A stretch of 56,212 bases of DNA from an uncultured Flavobacteriaceae bacterium (GTDB taxonomy: Bacteria; Bacteroidota; Bacteroidia; Flavobacteriales; Flavobacteriaceae): the NCBI GenBank assembly GCA_905182835.1, contig CAJJDI010000018.1, positions 1 to 56,212 of the forward strand, given 5' to 3'. The stretch's first letter is position 1; each line of letters starts with the position of its first letter. This document shows, piece by piece, positions 1-8,060 of the stretch. The notes beneath the pieces were generated by a model. That model saw only the letters and a program-made list of their open reading frames with translations. It did no database searches and had not been told where the DNA came from. A program made the translations under genes and the position numbers.

Positions 1-312
1 GATGAATTAAAGAAATTAACTCAGACTGAAGGACAAATTTTAATAAAGCTAATAAATAGACAGACTAGTTTTACAGTGTATGAGGTTATAAAGGATTTAA
101 AAAATGGATTTAACGCTTTTATATTTAACACTACAGCAAAAGTGTTTAATATGTCTTTAAAAGAAACTTATTTACCAACTGAAGTAAGTGAAGATTATTT
201 TATTGAAGATATACTACAAAAAGCTTTTCAATCAGGAGCATTAGAGCCACTAACCCCTAAAAATGATATTCCTGATTTATTCTATTTGAAAAAACTTTGG
301 TCTACTAAATAA
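1..312 (+). CDS. DUF4294 family protein, C-terminal part (cut by window edge)
   Basis: The reading frame is open from the first base and ends at 310-312, so the 5' part lies outside the window. The visible 103 residues match the C-terminal part of the Bacteroidota DUF4294 family: a helix beginning DELKKLTQTEGQIL, then RQT, then a segment around FNAFIFNTTAKVFNMSLK. The first in-frame ATG is at 76, but the family signature starts before it, so 76 is not the true start. The function of the family is unknown. The 3' end overlaps the convergent ZIP gene by 8 nt. Family assignment is from recognition of the motif, without a search. Confidence 0.85.
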   Translation, partial: DELKKLTQTEGQILIKLINRQTSFTVYEVIKDLKNGFNAFIFNTTAKVFNMSLKETYLPTEVSEDYFIEDILQKAFQSGALEPLTPKNDIPDLFYLKKLWSTK

Positions 313-988
313 AGTAGGCTAGAAGAATAGCTCCAGCAATCAAAGAAATTTTCACCAAATTAAACTTATGACCTTCGTTACTTTCAAACAAGATAGTAGT
401 GGAGACGTGTAATAAGACCCCTACAACAAAGGAATCAATTAATATACGATAGTCTATCAACTGCTCACTGTTGTTCGATATAAACGTCCCTAAGGGTGTT
501 ATTAGACTAAAAAATATAATAAAAAACAGAATTTTATATTTTTTAATTTCAGTATTTAATAAAGAAGTGGTGATTATAAATGCAATGGGGATTTTATGAA
601 TAAAAATTCCATATAAAATGTTTTGATTTAAATGTATTGAGAAACCTTCTACAAATGCATGTAGGGACAGACTAATTAGTAAAACCCAAGGTAATTTATT
701 ACTGCTAATATGTATATGCCCGTGCTCAGCTCCTTTAGAAAAAAACTCAAGTATGACTTGAAATAGAATTCCAATCATAATCATAAGCCCAATAGCTTTT
801 TCATCAAGCTTTGAATTTATAATGTCTCCACTATAAACACTTGGCAGTAAGTCAAAAACTGTGATAGATAAAAGAAAAGCACCACTAAATGCAAGTGTTA
901 GTTGAGAGTTTTTTTGAATTGCTTTTTTTGATAAAAACAATACTATTACTGATCCGATGATTACAGCTAAAAAGGGGTATAAATACAT
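305..988 (-). CDS. ZIP family metal transporter
   Basis: A 227-residue integral membrane protein with about seven or eight hydrophobic segments and a His-rich loop (HGHIH near residues 89-93), as in ZIP (Zrt/Irt-like) divalent metal transporters. The TM4-type motif is H110-A-F-V-E114. The TM5-type motif reads HKIP at 131-134 but lacks the Glu that usually follows, so metal selectivity or even transport activity may differ from ZupT-like proteins. By family it would move zinc or other divalent cations across the inner membrane. It lies 6 nt downstream of a methyltransferase gene on the same strand, probably in one operon. Confidence 0.85.
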   Translation of the reverse strand: MYLYPFLAVIIGSVIVLFLSKKAIQKNSQLTLAFSGAFLLSITVFDLLPSVYSGDIINSKLDEKAIGLMIMIGILFQVILEFFSKGAEHGHIHISSNKLPWVLLISLSLHAFVEGFSIHLNQNILYGIFIHKIPIAFIITTSLLNTEIKKYKILFFIIFFSLITPLGTFISNNSEQLIDYRILIDSFVVGVLLHVSTTILFESNEGHKFNLVKISLIAGAILLAYFI

Positions 989-994
989 ATTTAA

Positions 995-1726
995 TTATTT
1001 AAAAATAAAAATCAATCTTTTAGAGTTATTAATGTCAAATTCATTTAGATTATAATCTCCAAATATATGAAGTATTTCTAGTTGAGTTTGTTTAAACATT
1101 GTTTTGAATTCATTTATATTTAATGATCTTACTTTTTCTTGAAAATTATATTCTTCTAAATCATGTTTAAAATTAATTTCTTTAACTAAAAATCCATCTT
1201 TTAGATACCTCTTTAAGTTAAATTTTATTCCATTAATTTCTTCTGTATTTTGATGAACTAAGTTGTTTTTAACATAGTTAATATTTAAAAAATCAATTAC
1301 AGCAATACCGTTTTTTTTTAAATTCAACTTTATGCTCTTTAAAGTTTTTAAATTATCTTCAAAATCATCAAAGTATCCAAAACTTGTAAATAGATTAACA
1401 ATTAAATCAAACTTATCAACTAGAGGATCCCTCATGTCATGAATTTTAAAATTCAATTTTTTATTCTCATATTTTTTAGCATTAACAATGTTTTTACTTG
1501 AGTTATCAACCCCTGTAACATTATATCCCATTTTATTTAAAAATATTGAGTGTCTTCCTTTGCCACAAGCTAAATCTAAAATCTTTGATTCAATTGGTAA
1601 ATTAAGAAAAGTCATTAATTCACTGGTAAACATTTCAGCTTCTTTGTAATCTCTATTCTTATAAAGAATGTGATAAAATGGAGTGTCAAACCAAGATTCA
1701 TAAAAATTATTATTGTTTTTAGACAT
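995..1726 (-). CDS. class I SAM-dependent methyltransferase
   Basis: 243 residues with a Rossmann-type SAM-binding core. Motif I is ILDLACGKGRHS at residues 49-60, followed by GYNVTGVDNS (strand 2 with the acidic residue that binds the ribose) and KFDLIVNLFTSFGYF as the strand 4 region. The substrate cannot be told from the sequence; relatives are usually annotated only as class I methyltransferases. It precedes the ZIP transporter by 6 nt and is divergent from the THUMP methyltransferase gene. A nine-A run lies in the coding sequence (about 1312-1320 on the + strand) but the frame is intact. Confidence 0.85.
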   Translation of the reverse strand: MSKNNNNFYESWFDTPFYHILYKNRDYKEAEMFTSELMTFLNLPIESKILDLACGKGRHSIFLNKMGYNVTGVDNSSKNIVNAKKYENKKLNFKIHDMRDPLVDKFDLIVNLFTSFGYFDDFEDNLKTLKSIKLNLKKNGIAVIDFLNINYVKNNLVHQNTEEINGIKFNLKRYLKDGFLVKEINFKHDLEEYNFQEKVRSLNINEFKTMFKQTQLEILHIFGDYNLNEFDINNSKRLIFIFK

Positions 1727-1734
1727 AGAATTAA

Positions 1735-1765
1735 TTGAGTGATCGTCAAAAATAAAGTATTTTTG
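1735..1765 (+). promoter_or_regulatory. Bacteroidota-type promoter of the THUMP methyltransferase gene
   Basis: TTG at 1735-1737, a 20-nt spacer, and TATTTTTG at 1758-1765 match the -33/-7 promoter of Bacteroidota exactly (TTG, 19-21 nt, TAnnTTTG). Transcription would start near 1772, giving a leader of only about 13 nt before the ATG at 1785. Confidence 0.65.
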
Positions 1766-1784
1766 AACTTGATATTTATATTTT

Positions 1785-2942
1785 ATGGAAAATAATTTTC
1801 AAATGGTTGCGAAAACCTTGTTTGGTTTTGAGGATCTTCTAGCAAATGAGTTAACTCAACTAGGTGCTCAAAAAGTAAAAAAAGGCGTGAGAAATGTTAC
1901 TTTTTACGGAGATAAAGGTTTTATGTATAAATGTAATTTGGGTCTTAGGACAGCAATTAAAATATTAAAACCAATTGCATCTTTTAAGGTAGTAAATGAA
2001 GCAGATTTATATGATAAAATTTACAAAATTAAATGGGAAGATTATGTAGACTATAAAGGTACTATAGCCATTAACTCCACTGTACATTCAACTGTTTTTA
2101 ATCATTCTCAATATATTTCTTTAAAAGCAAAAGATGCTATAGTAGATAGATTTAGAGCCTTAAAAGGTGAAAGACCTTCAATAGACTTGAAATTTCCTGA
2201 TTTGAAAATTAATATTCATATAGACAAGTTGTTTTGTAATGTGTCTTTAGATTCTTCTGGTGAATCATTACATAAGAGAGGGTATAAAACAGCGACTAAC
2301 ATTGCGCCTATAAATGAAGTTTTAGCAGCAGGACTAATCATGTTAAGTGGATGGGATGGACAATCTGATCTTTTAGATCCTATGTGTGGAAGTGGAACTA
2401 TTTTAATAGAAGCAGCAATGATAGCCTGCAATATACCACCAAACTTATTAAGAAATGAATTTGCTTTTGAAAAATGGACTGATTGGGATGTTGATCTCTT
2501 TGAAAAAATAGAAAACTCTCTATTAGAAAAAACTAGAGATTTTCATCACAACATTTATGGGATTGATAAAGCTCCAAGTGCTGTAACAAAGGCAATAGAG
2601 AATGTTAAAAATGCAAATTTAGAATCTTTTATTTCTATTAGACATGATGATTACTTTAAGACTTCAAAATCTAATACCGATTTTTTACATATAATTTTTA
2701 ATCCACCTTATGGTGAACGTCTAGAAATAAACATGGAAGAATTATATGGAAATATTGGGAATACTCTAAAAAGAAATTACTCAAATAGTAACGCATGGTT
2801 TATAACTTCTAATGTTGAAGCATTAAAATATGTTGGTTTAAGACCTTCTAGGAAAATAAAATTGTTTAACGCTAAACTAGAATCAACTTTCGTGAAATAT
2901 GAAGTTTATGATGGTAGTAAGAAAGCGAAAAAAAATTTATAA
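1785..2942 (+). CDS. THUMP domain class I RNA methyltransferase (RlmL-like, predicted rRNA m2G)
   Basis: 385 residues. The N-terminal part has a ferredoxin-like region and a THUMP RNA-binding domain (about 1-155). A UPF0020-type SAM domain follows, with motif I DPMCGSGT at 198-205 and the catalytic NPPYGE near 306-311; N-P-P-Y is the signature of N2-guanine methyltransferases. It corresponds to the RlmL half of E. coli RlmKL, which makes m2G2445 in 23S rRNA; the RlmK half is absent, as is usual in Bacteroidota. The site in this organism is inferred. It stands alone behind its own promoter and ends 3 nt before the convergent DUF6048 gene. Confidence 0.88.
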   Translation: MENNFQMVAKTLFGFEDLLANELTQLGAQKVKKGVRNVTFYGDKGFMYKCNLGLRTAIKILKPIASFKVVNEADLYDKIYKIKWEDYVDYKGTIAINSTVHSTVFNHSQYISLKAKDAIVDRFRALKGERPSIDLKFPDLKINIHIDKLFCNVSLDSSGESLHKRGYKTATNIAPINEVLAAGLIMLSGWDGQSDLLDPMCGSGTILIEAAMIACNIPPNLLRNEFAFEKWTDWDVDLFEKIENSLLEKTRDFHHNIYGIDKAPSAVTKAIENVKNANLESFISIRHDDYFKTSKSNTDFLHIIFNPPYGERLEINMEELYGNIGNTLKRNYSNSNAWFITSNVEALKYVGLRPSRKIKLFNAKLESTFVKYEVYDGSKKAKKNL

Positions 2943-2945
2943 CGA

Positions 2946-3644
2946 TTACTTCTTTCTAATCGGGATTAGGTAAGATATTTTATACCCAAAACCAACTCCA
3001 AAAGAACTTCCTTCATGAGTTTTATTAAATCCTGGCACATATAAATTTTGAATATTATTTTTTATTTCTGAGTTGATCATTTTTTTGACCTCTAAGTTGA
3101 AGCCTAAAAATAGATTATTAAATAATTCAGCTTTTACTCCAAGTATTAATTCAATCCATAGAGAAGATAAGTTTGTGTTTTTAATTGGAATATTTATAAA
3201 ACTTTGTCCCCAAGTTTGATTATTTGTATCATATATAGTGTAGCTGTTAATATTTTGATCAAATTTGCTATATCCTATCCTAATTCCTGAGAAAATCATA
3301 TTCTGCATACTCAACCAATTATTATACATATTATAGTCTATACCAGCCTTTAAGTAGTTTCCTTTGGAAGTAAAGTCTAAATACTCTTCAATGACATTAT
3401 TTTCACTAAACCCAATTTCTGCAGCTATGTAAAGCTTGTTATTTAATCTATAATCAGCATTTAACTCAATTCCATTATAATTGTTGTTCAGTGAAGAGTT
3501 AACTAGTTTATATATATCCATCCCAACTCTTAGGCCATATTTCTGTTTATATTCTATAGAATCAGAAGTTATTGTGTTTTCTTGAGAAAAAACATTTGCT
3601 GATATTGTAAAAACTAATAATAATCTAATGAAAGATGTTAACAT
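2946..3644 (-). CDS. DUF6048 family outer-membrane-like protein
   Basis: 232 residues with a signal peptide (MLTSFIRLLLVFTISANVFSQ) and a body of alternating short strands rich in Tyr, Asn and Gly. Together with the aromatic-ended final strand, this suggests a small beta-barrel of about eight strands in the outer membrane. I recognise it as DUF6048, which sits next to DUF6452 and rlmD in many Flavobacteriia. No function is known. The start overlaps the end of the DUF6452 gene by 20 nt, so the two are translationally coupled and probably act together at the envelope. Confidence 0.75.
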   Translation of the reverse strand: MLTSFIRLLLVFTISANVFSQENTITSDSIEYKQKYGLRVGMDIYKLVNSSLNNNYNGIELNADYRLNNKLYIAAEIGFSENNVIEEYLDFTSKGNYLKAGIDYNMYNNWLSMQNMIFSGIRIGYSKFDQNINSYTIYDTNNQTWGQSFINIPIKNTNLSSLWIELILGVKAELFNNLFLGFNLEVKKMINSEIKNNIQNLYVPGFNKTHEGSSFGVGFGYKISYLIPIRKK

Positions 3645-4158
3645 GTGCTCTGTTTTCGTTTTCTACTATTGGGTTAATAATCTCATATCCACTAATCCAA
3701 GTTCCTGTTGGAGTTCCAAATGCATTAGGGTCATAATTAAAAACTGACAAATCAATATAATTATTTATAAATCCGCAAGCTCTTGAAACAAAAACTTCAA
3801 CTGTAGTGTAATCAAGGTAGATGTGATTTTCCTCACCTTCCATTACACCATCGATTAGAGAATAATTTTTATAAAATTTAAAGTCAGAAATTTCAATATC
3901 ATTCCTAAGGGGTATGGCTATAGAGTCCGTATTGATGCCATTTATCGATTCTATCAGAACTAACTCATTATTCTTTATAGCATATACTCCTAAAGATTCT
4001 ACAGCTTTATTTTCAGTAGTGTTATTAGCGTCTTTAAAAGTAATCACTAATTGTGGGGTAGTAGGATTAGTTTCTGCACAAATATCATCTTTTTCACAGG
4101 CCATTAAAAAACTAACTATAATTATCAAATAAATAGGATAATAACACTTCATAATCAT
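3625..4158 (-). CDS. DUF6452 family lipoprotein
   Basis: 177 residues. A lipoprotein signal ends in the lipobox LMAC (Cys near residue 21), followed by EKDDIC. The body is strand-rich and has the DUF6452 pattern (PQLVITFKD, then a segment on VYAIKNNELVLI). It is predicted to be anchored in the outer membrane, facing the periplasm. The ATG at 4158-4156 overlaps the TGA of rlmD (ATGA), which supports this start over the Met two codons later. It lies between rlmD and the DUF6048 gene in one operon. Function unknown. Confidence 0.75.
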   Translation of the reverse strand: MIMKCYYPIYLIIIVSFLMACEKDDICAETNPTTPQLVITFKDANNTTENKAVESLGVYAIKNNELVLIESINGINTDSIAIPLRNDIEISDFKFYKNYSLIDGVMEGEENHIYLDYTTVEVFVSRACGFINNYIDLSVFNYDPNAFGTPTGTWISGYEIINPIVENENRAHVNIFH

Positions 4159-5561
4159 TTTTTCTTTAAAAGTACAACATTTTCTACATGATGAGTCTGT
4201 GGAAACATATCAACTGCTTGTGATCTAATTACATCGTAATCATCTTTTAACAACTCAAGATCTCGAGCTTGTGTTGCGCTATTACAACTCACATAGATGA
4301 TTTTTTTTGGTGCAATATTTTTTATTTGATCAATTACTTTTTTATGCATTCCATCTCTTGGAGGATCTGTAATTATTACATCTGGATTTCCATTAGCTTT
4401 AATAAAATCATTATTAAAAACAGACTTCATATCACCAACAAAAAAATCTACATTTTTTATTTTGTTATTTATTGCATTTTCTTTTGCTGCAATTATAGCA
4501 TCTGGCACGGCCTCAATACCAACAATTTTTTTAGCATTTTTAGCTATAAATAAAGCGATAGTGCCAGTTCCAGTATATAAGTCATATACAATATCAGAAC
4601 TACTTAGTTCACTTACCTCACGCACAATTTTGTATAATTCATATGCCTGATCAGAATTAGTCTGATAAAAAGATTTTGCGTTTATTTTGAATTTAAGCCC
4701 TTCCATTTGTTCAGTAATAAAGCTATTACCGTAATGACATTCTACCTTCTGATCATAAATAGTATCATTTGCCTTGTTGTTAATTACGTATAATAAAGAA
4801 TTTGTATCTGGAAATGTTTCACGGATAAAGTTCAATAAAAGTTCTCTATTGCTTTTATTGTCTATATAGAACTGAATTAAAATCATTATTTCTCCAGTAC
4901 TAGTAGTTCTAATCATTAATGTTCTCAACTCTCCACTTTGAGTTGAATGATTAAAAAATGGAATATTATTTTTAATAGAAAATTCCCGTATTGAATTCCT
5001 GATATTATTTGTAAAATCTTCTTGTAGCCAACATTTATTAATATCTACAACTTTGTTCCACATTCCAGGAATATGAAAGCCAAGAGCATTCTTTTCTTCG
5101 ATTACTTTATTAGACTCTATTTCCTCAACACTTAACCACCTAGTATCACTAAAAGAATATTCCATTTTATTTCTGTAGAAATAATCATTCTTAGCAGCTT
5201 TTATCGGAGTAATTTTTGGAAGATCTAAATTTCCAATTCTAATTAGATTATTCTCTACTTCACTTTGTTTGAACTTTAATTGTTCTTCATATTTAATATG
5301 TTGCCATTTACATCCTCCACAAACACCAAAGTGTTCACATTTAGGAGTTGTTCTAATATCAGAATATTTATGAAATTCTGTAATTTTGCCTTGATAATAA
5401 GATTTTCTTTGTTTAGTAGTCAGAATACTTACCACATCTCCAGGTGCTCCGCCTTCAATTATAATTGTTTTACCATCATCTGCAACTCCAATAGATTTGC
5501 CTTTAGAGCCTACGCGTTCAATAGTAATATTATTGAATTCTTTATTTTTTTTTCTTCTCAT
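4155..5561 (-). CDS. rlmD: 23S rRNA (uracil(1939)-C5)-methyltransferase RlmD
   Basis: 468 residues. An N-terminal TRAM domain (about 8-65) is followed by an iron-sulfur motif with C75, C81, C84 and a fourth candidate C177. The SAM domain has VYDLYTGTGT as motif I and DPPRDG as motif IV. The catalytic nucleophile is the Cys in SCN, about residue 426. RlmD-type enzymes make m5U in 23S rRNA; the organism may modify a related position, since TRAM-type paralogues such as RlmCD exist. First gene of an operon with DUF6452 and DUF6048. Confidence 0.92.
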   Translation of the reverse strand: MRRKKNKEFNNITIERVGSKGKSIGVADDGKTIIIEGGAPGDVVSILTTKQRKSYYQGKITEFHKYSDIRTTPKCEHFGVCGGCKWQHIKYEEQLKFKQSEVENNLIRIGNLDLPKITPIKAAKNDYFYRNKMEYSFSDTRWLSVEEIESNKVIEEKNALGFHIPGMWNKVVDINKCWLQEDFTNNIRNSIREFSIKNNIPFFNHSTQSGELRTLMIRTTSTGEIMILIQFYIDNKSNRELLLNFIRETFPDTNSLLYVINNKANDTIYDQKVECHYGNSFITEQMEGLKFKINAKSFYQTNSDQAYELYKIVREVSELSSSDIVYDLYTGTGTIALFIAKNAKKIVGIEAVPDAIIAAKENAINNKIKNVDFFVGDMKSVFNNDFIKANGNPDVIITDPPRDGMHKKVIDQIKNIAPKKIIYVSCNSATQARDLELLKDDYDVIRSQAVDMFPQTHHVENVVLLKKK

Positions 5562-5618
5562 TAATAGAAATTGTTGACATTTAATTCACTAAGGTTATAT
5601 TTCTGTACTAAATATTTT

Positions 5619-5626
5619 TAAATTTG
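5619..5626 (+). promoter_or_regulatory. -7 box of the rocD promoter
   Basis: TAAATTTG at 5619-5626 matches TAnnTTTG and lies 29 nt before the rocD ATG. I see no TTG at the expected -33 position, so this is a weaker call than the rpsA or tRNA promoters. Confidence 0.4.
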
Positions 5627-5655
5627 TGTAAAATTAACAAAACTAAACGATTTGT

Positions 5656-6888
5656 ATGCATCAAAGTCTATCAGATAAAGCGATTGAAATAGAAAATGAG
5701 TTTGGAGCTCATAATTATCACCCTCTGCCAGTAGTGTTAAACAAAGGTGAAGGTGTTTATGTGTGGGATGTAGAAGGAAAGAAGTATTATGATTTTTTAT
5801 CTGCATATTCTGCTGTTAATCAAGGTCATTGTCATCCGAAAATAATAAAAGCATTAATTGATCAATCTACAAAATTAACTTTAACATCCAGGGCATTTCA
5901 CAATGACGTACTAGGGGAGTACGAGAAATTTATAACATCTTTTTTTGGATATGATAAAGTCCTTCCAATGAATACAGGTGTAGAAGGTGGTGAGACGGCT
6001 GTTAAATTAGCAAGAAAATGGGGTTATGAAGTGAAGAAAATTCCAAATAATTCTGCTAAAATTATATTTGTAGAAGGTAATTTTTGGGGTAGAACACTAG
6101 GAGCTATATCCTCTTCCACTGATCCATCTAGTACAAATGGGTTTGGTCCTTTTATGCCAGGTTTTGAATTAATTCCTTATAATGATATTGGTGCGTTAAA
6201 AATTGCATTATCAGATCCTAATGTCGCGGCATTCATGGTGGAGCCTATACAAGGTGAAGCTGGTGTAGTTGTGCCAGATGATGATTACCTTTTAACAGCA
6301 TTTAATCTTTGTAAAGAAAATAATGTGTTATTTATCGCTGATGAAGTTCAAACTGGTATTGCTAGAACAGGTAAAATGTTATGTTGTGATCATCATGGTT
6401 TTAAGCCCGACGTTCTTATTTTAGGTAAAGCTCTTTCTGGAGGTGTTTTTCCGGTTTCAGCTATATTAGCTTCAAATGAAGTGATGCTTACAATTAAGCC
6501 TGGAGAACATGGTTCAACATATGGTGGTAACCCTTTGGGTTGCAAAGTTGCAATTGCTGCCTTAGAGGTTGTTAAAGAGGAAGGTTTAGTTGAAAATGCA
6601 GAATTATTAGGAGAATTGTTCAGGGATGAAATTAATAAATATATTAAAACAAGTGGTATTGCTAAATTAGTAAGGGGTAAAGGTCTGTTAAACGCAATTG
6701 TCATCAATGATTCTGAAGATAGTGAGACGGCTTTAAATATATGTAAATCAATGTCATTAAAAGGACTATTAGCGAAACCTACTCATGGTAATATTATTCG
6801 ATTTGCTCCACCATTAATAATTACTAAAGATCAACTTATGGCTGCTTTATCAATTATCAAGGAGACTTTAAAAGAATTTGAAATATAA
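5656..6888 (+). CDS. rocD: ornithine--oxo-acid aminotransferase
   Basis: 410 residues, full length for ornithine delta-aminotransferase, a fold-type I PLP enzyme of class III. It converts ornithine and 2-oxoglutarate to glutamate semialdehyde and glutamate in arginine and proline catabolism. The PLP lysine is K258 in LGKALSGG, and the cofactor-binding acidic motif is DEVQTG at 229-234. [19 protein letters not shown] near 106-124 is typical of this subfamily and separates it from acetylornithine aminotransferase. It stands behind its own promoter, and the next gene starts 21 nt downstream on the same strand. Confidence 0.93.
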   Translation: MHQSLSDKAIEIENEFGAHNYHPLPVVLNKGEGVYVWDVEGKKYYDFLSAYSAVNQGHCHPKIIKALIDQSTKLTLTSRAFHNDVLGEYEKFITSFFGYDKVLPMNTGVEGGETAVKLARKWGYEVKKIPNNSAKIIFVEGNFWGRTLGAISSSTDPSSTNGFGPFMPGFELIPYNDIGALKIALSDPNVAAFMVEPIQGEAGVVVPDDDYLLTAFNLCKENNVLFIADEVQTGIARTGKMLCCDHHGFKPDVLILGKALSGGVFPVSAILASNEVMLTIKPGEHGSTYGGNPLGCKVAIAALEVVKEEGLVENAELLGELFRDEINKYIKTSGIAKLVRGKGLLNAIVINDSEDSETALNICKSMSLKGLLAKPTHGNIIRFAPPLIITKDQLMAALSIIKETLKEFEI

Positions 6889-6909
6889 TTAATACTTAAC
6901 TAACAACTA

Positions 6910-8058
6910 ATGAACTCTGTATATTTAGATAATGCTGCCACTACTCAAATTAGAGATGAAGTTGTTGATGAGATGTTTCAAATAGCCAAAAATCACTATG
7001 GAAACCCATCATCTACACACAGTTTTGGAAGAAGTTCTAGAACATTAATTGAATCTTCAAGAAAACAAATTGCTGATCACTTGAATGTTTCTCCATCTGA
7101 AATTATTTTTATGTCAGGAGGGACTGAAGCTGATAATTGTATTTTAAGAAGTGCTGTTAGAGACTTAGGAGTAAAACACTTGATTTCTAGTAAAATTGAA
7201 CACCATGCTGTAACGCATACCTTAGATCAACTTGAGCTAGATTATCCTATTGAAATTTCTTATGTTAAGTTAGACTCACTAGGTAATGTTGACTATGCTG
7301 ATTTAGAATTAATTTTAAAATCTTCAACTTCTAAGACTTTAGTTAGTCTAATGCATATAAATAATGAGATTGGAAATATTTTAGATATGAATTTAGTTTC
7401 TGGTCTGTGTAAGAAACACAACGCTTTATTTCATAGTGATACAGTTCAGTCTGTGGGTCATTATAAATTAGATTTATCTTCTTTAAATATAGATTTCCTT
7501 GTTGCAAGTGCACATAAATTTCATGGCCCAAAAGGAATTGGATTTGCTTATATAAAAAAAAATAATCCTATAAAGCCTTTAATTTTTGGTGGTTCTCAAG
7601 AGAAAGGATGTAGAGCTGGTACTGAGAGTGTGCATAATATTATTGGTATGTCCGAAGCACTTAATATTTCTATTAATAGAATGGAATCTGAAGTGGCTCA
7701 CATTAAAAAAATTAAAACTTATTTTATTGAGCAATTAACCAAGTGTATTAAGGGGGTTGAATTTAATGGCTCAAGTTCTGATTTAACTCTATCAACCTAT
7801 ACTTTAGTTAATGTAAGGTTTCCTGTTAGTAAAGATGAGTCTGCACTATTCTTGTTTCAACTTGATATGAAAGGAATTGCCTGCTCAAAAGGAAGTGCTT
7901 GTCAAAGTGGATCTGATGCGAGCTCACATGTTTTGAATAACATACTTACAGATGAACAAAATAAATTTGTTTCTCTTAGATTTTCATTTAGTATTTATAA
8001 CACTGTTAAAGAAATTGATTACGTTATTACTCAGCTAAAAGAACTGATAAACAGATAA
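6910..8058 (+). CDS. cysteine desulfurase family protein (NifS/IscS-like)
   Basis: 382 residues, PLP fold-type I, class V. The N-terminal YLDNAATT is the family hallmark, H99 stacks on PLP, and K203 in ASAHKFHGPKG forms the internal aldimine. The persulfide cysteine is C331 in GSACQSGS, so the enzyme should be active. It removes sulfur from cysteine for iron-sulfur clusters or tRNA thiolation. No iscU, iscA or mnmA neighbour is present, so which sulfur pathway it serves is open; the IscS/NifS-type short loop around the cysteine separates it from SufS. It ends 2 nt before the convergent receptor gene. Confidence 0.88.
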   Translation: MNSVYLDNAATTQIRDEVVDEMFQIAKNHYGNPSSTHSFGRSSRTLIESSRKQIADHLNVSPSEIIFMSGGTEADNCILRSAVRDLGVKHLISSKIEHHAVTHTLDQLELDYPIEISYVKLDSLGNVDYADLELILKSSTSKTLVSLMHINNEIGNILDMNLVSGLCKKHNALFHSDTVQSVGHYKLDLSSLNIDFLVASAHKFHGPKGIGFAYIKKNNPIKPLIFGGSQEKGCRAGTESVHNIIGMSEALNISINRMESEVAHIKKIKTYFIEQLTKCIKGVEFNGSSSDLTLSTYTLVNVRFPVSKDESALFLFQLDMKGIACSKGSACQSGSDASSHVLNNILTDEQNKFVSLRFSFSIYNTVKEIDYVITQLKELINR

Positions 8059-8060
8059 GT

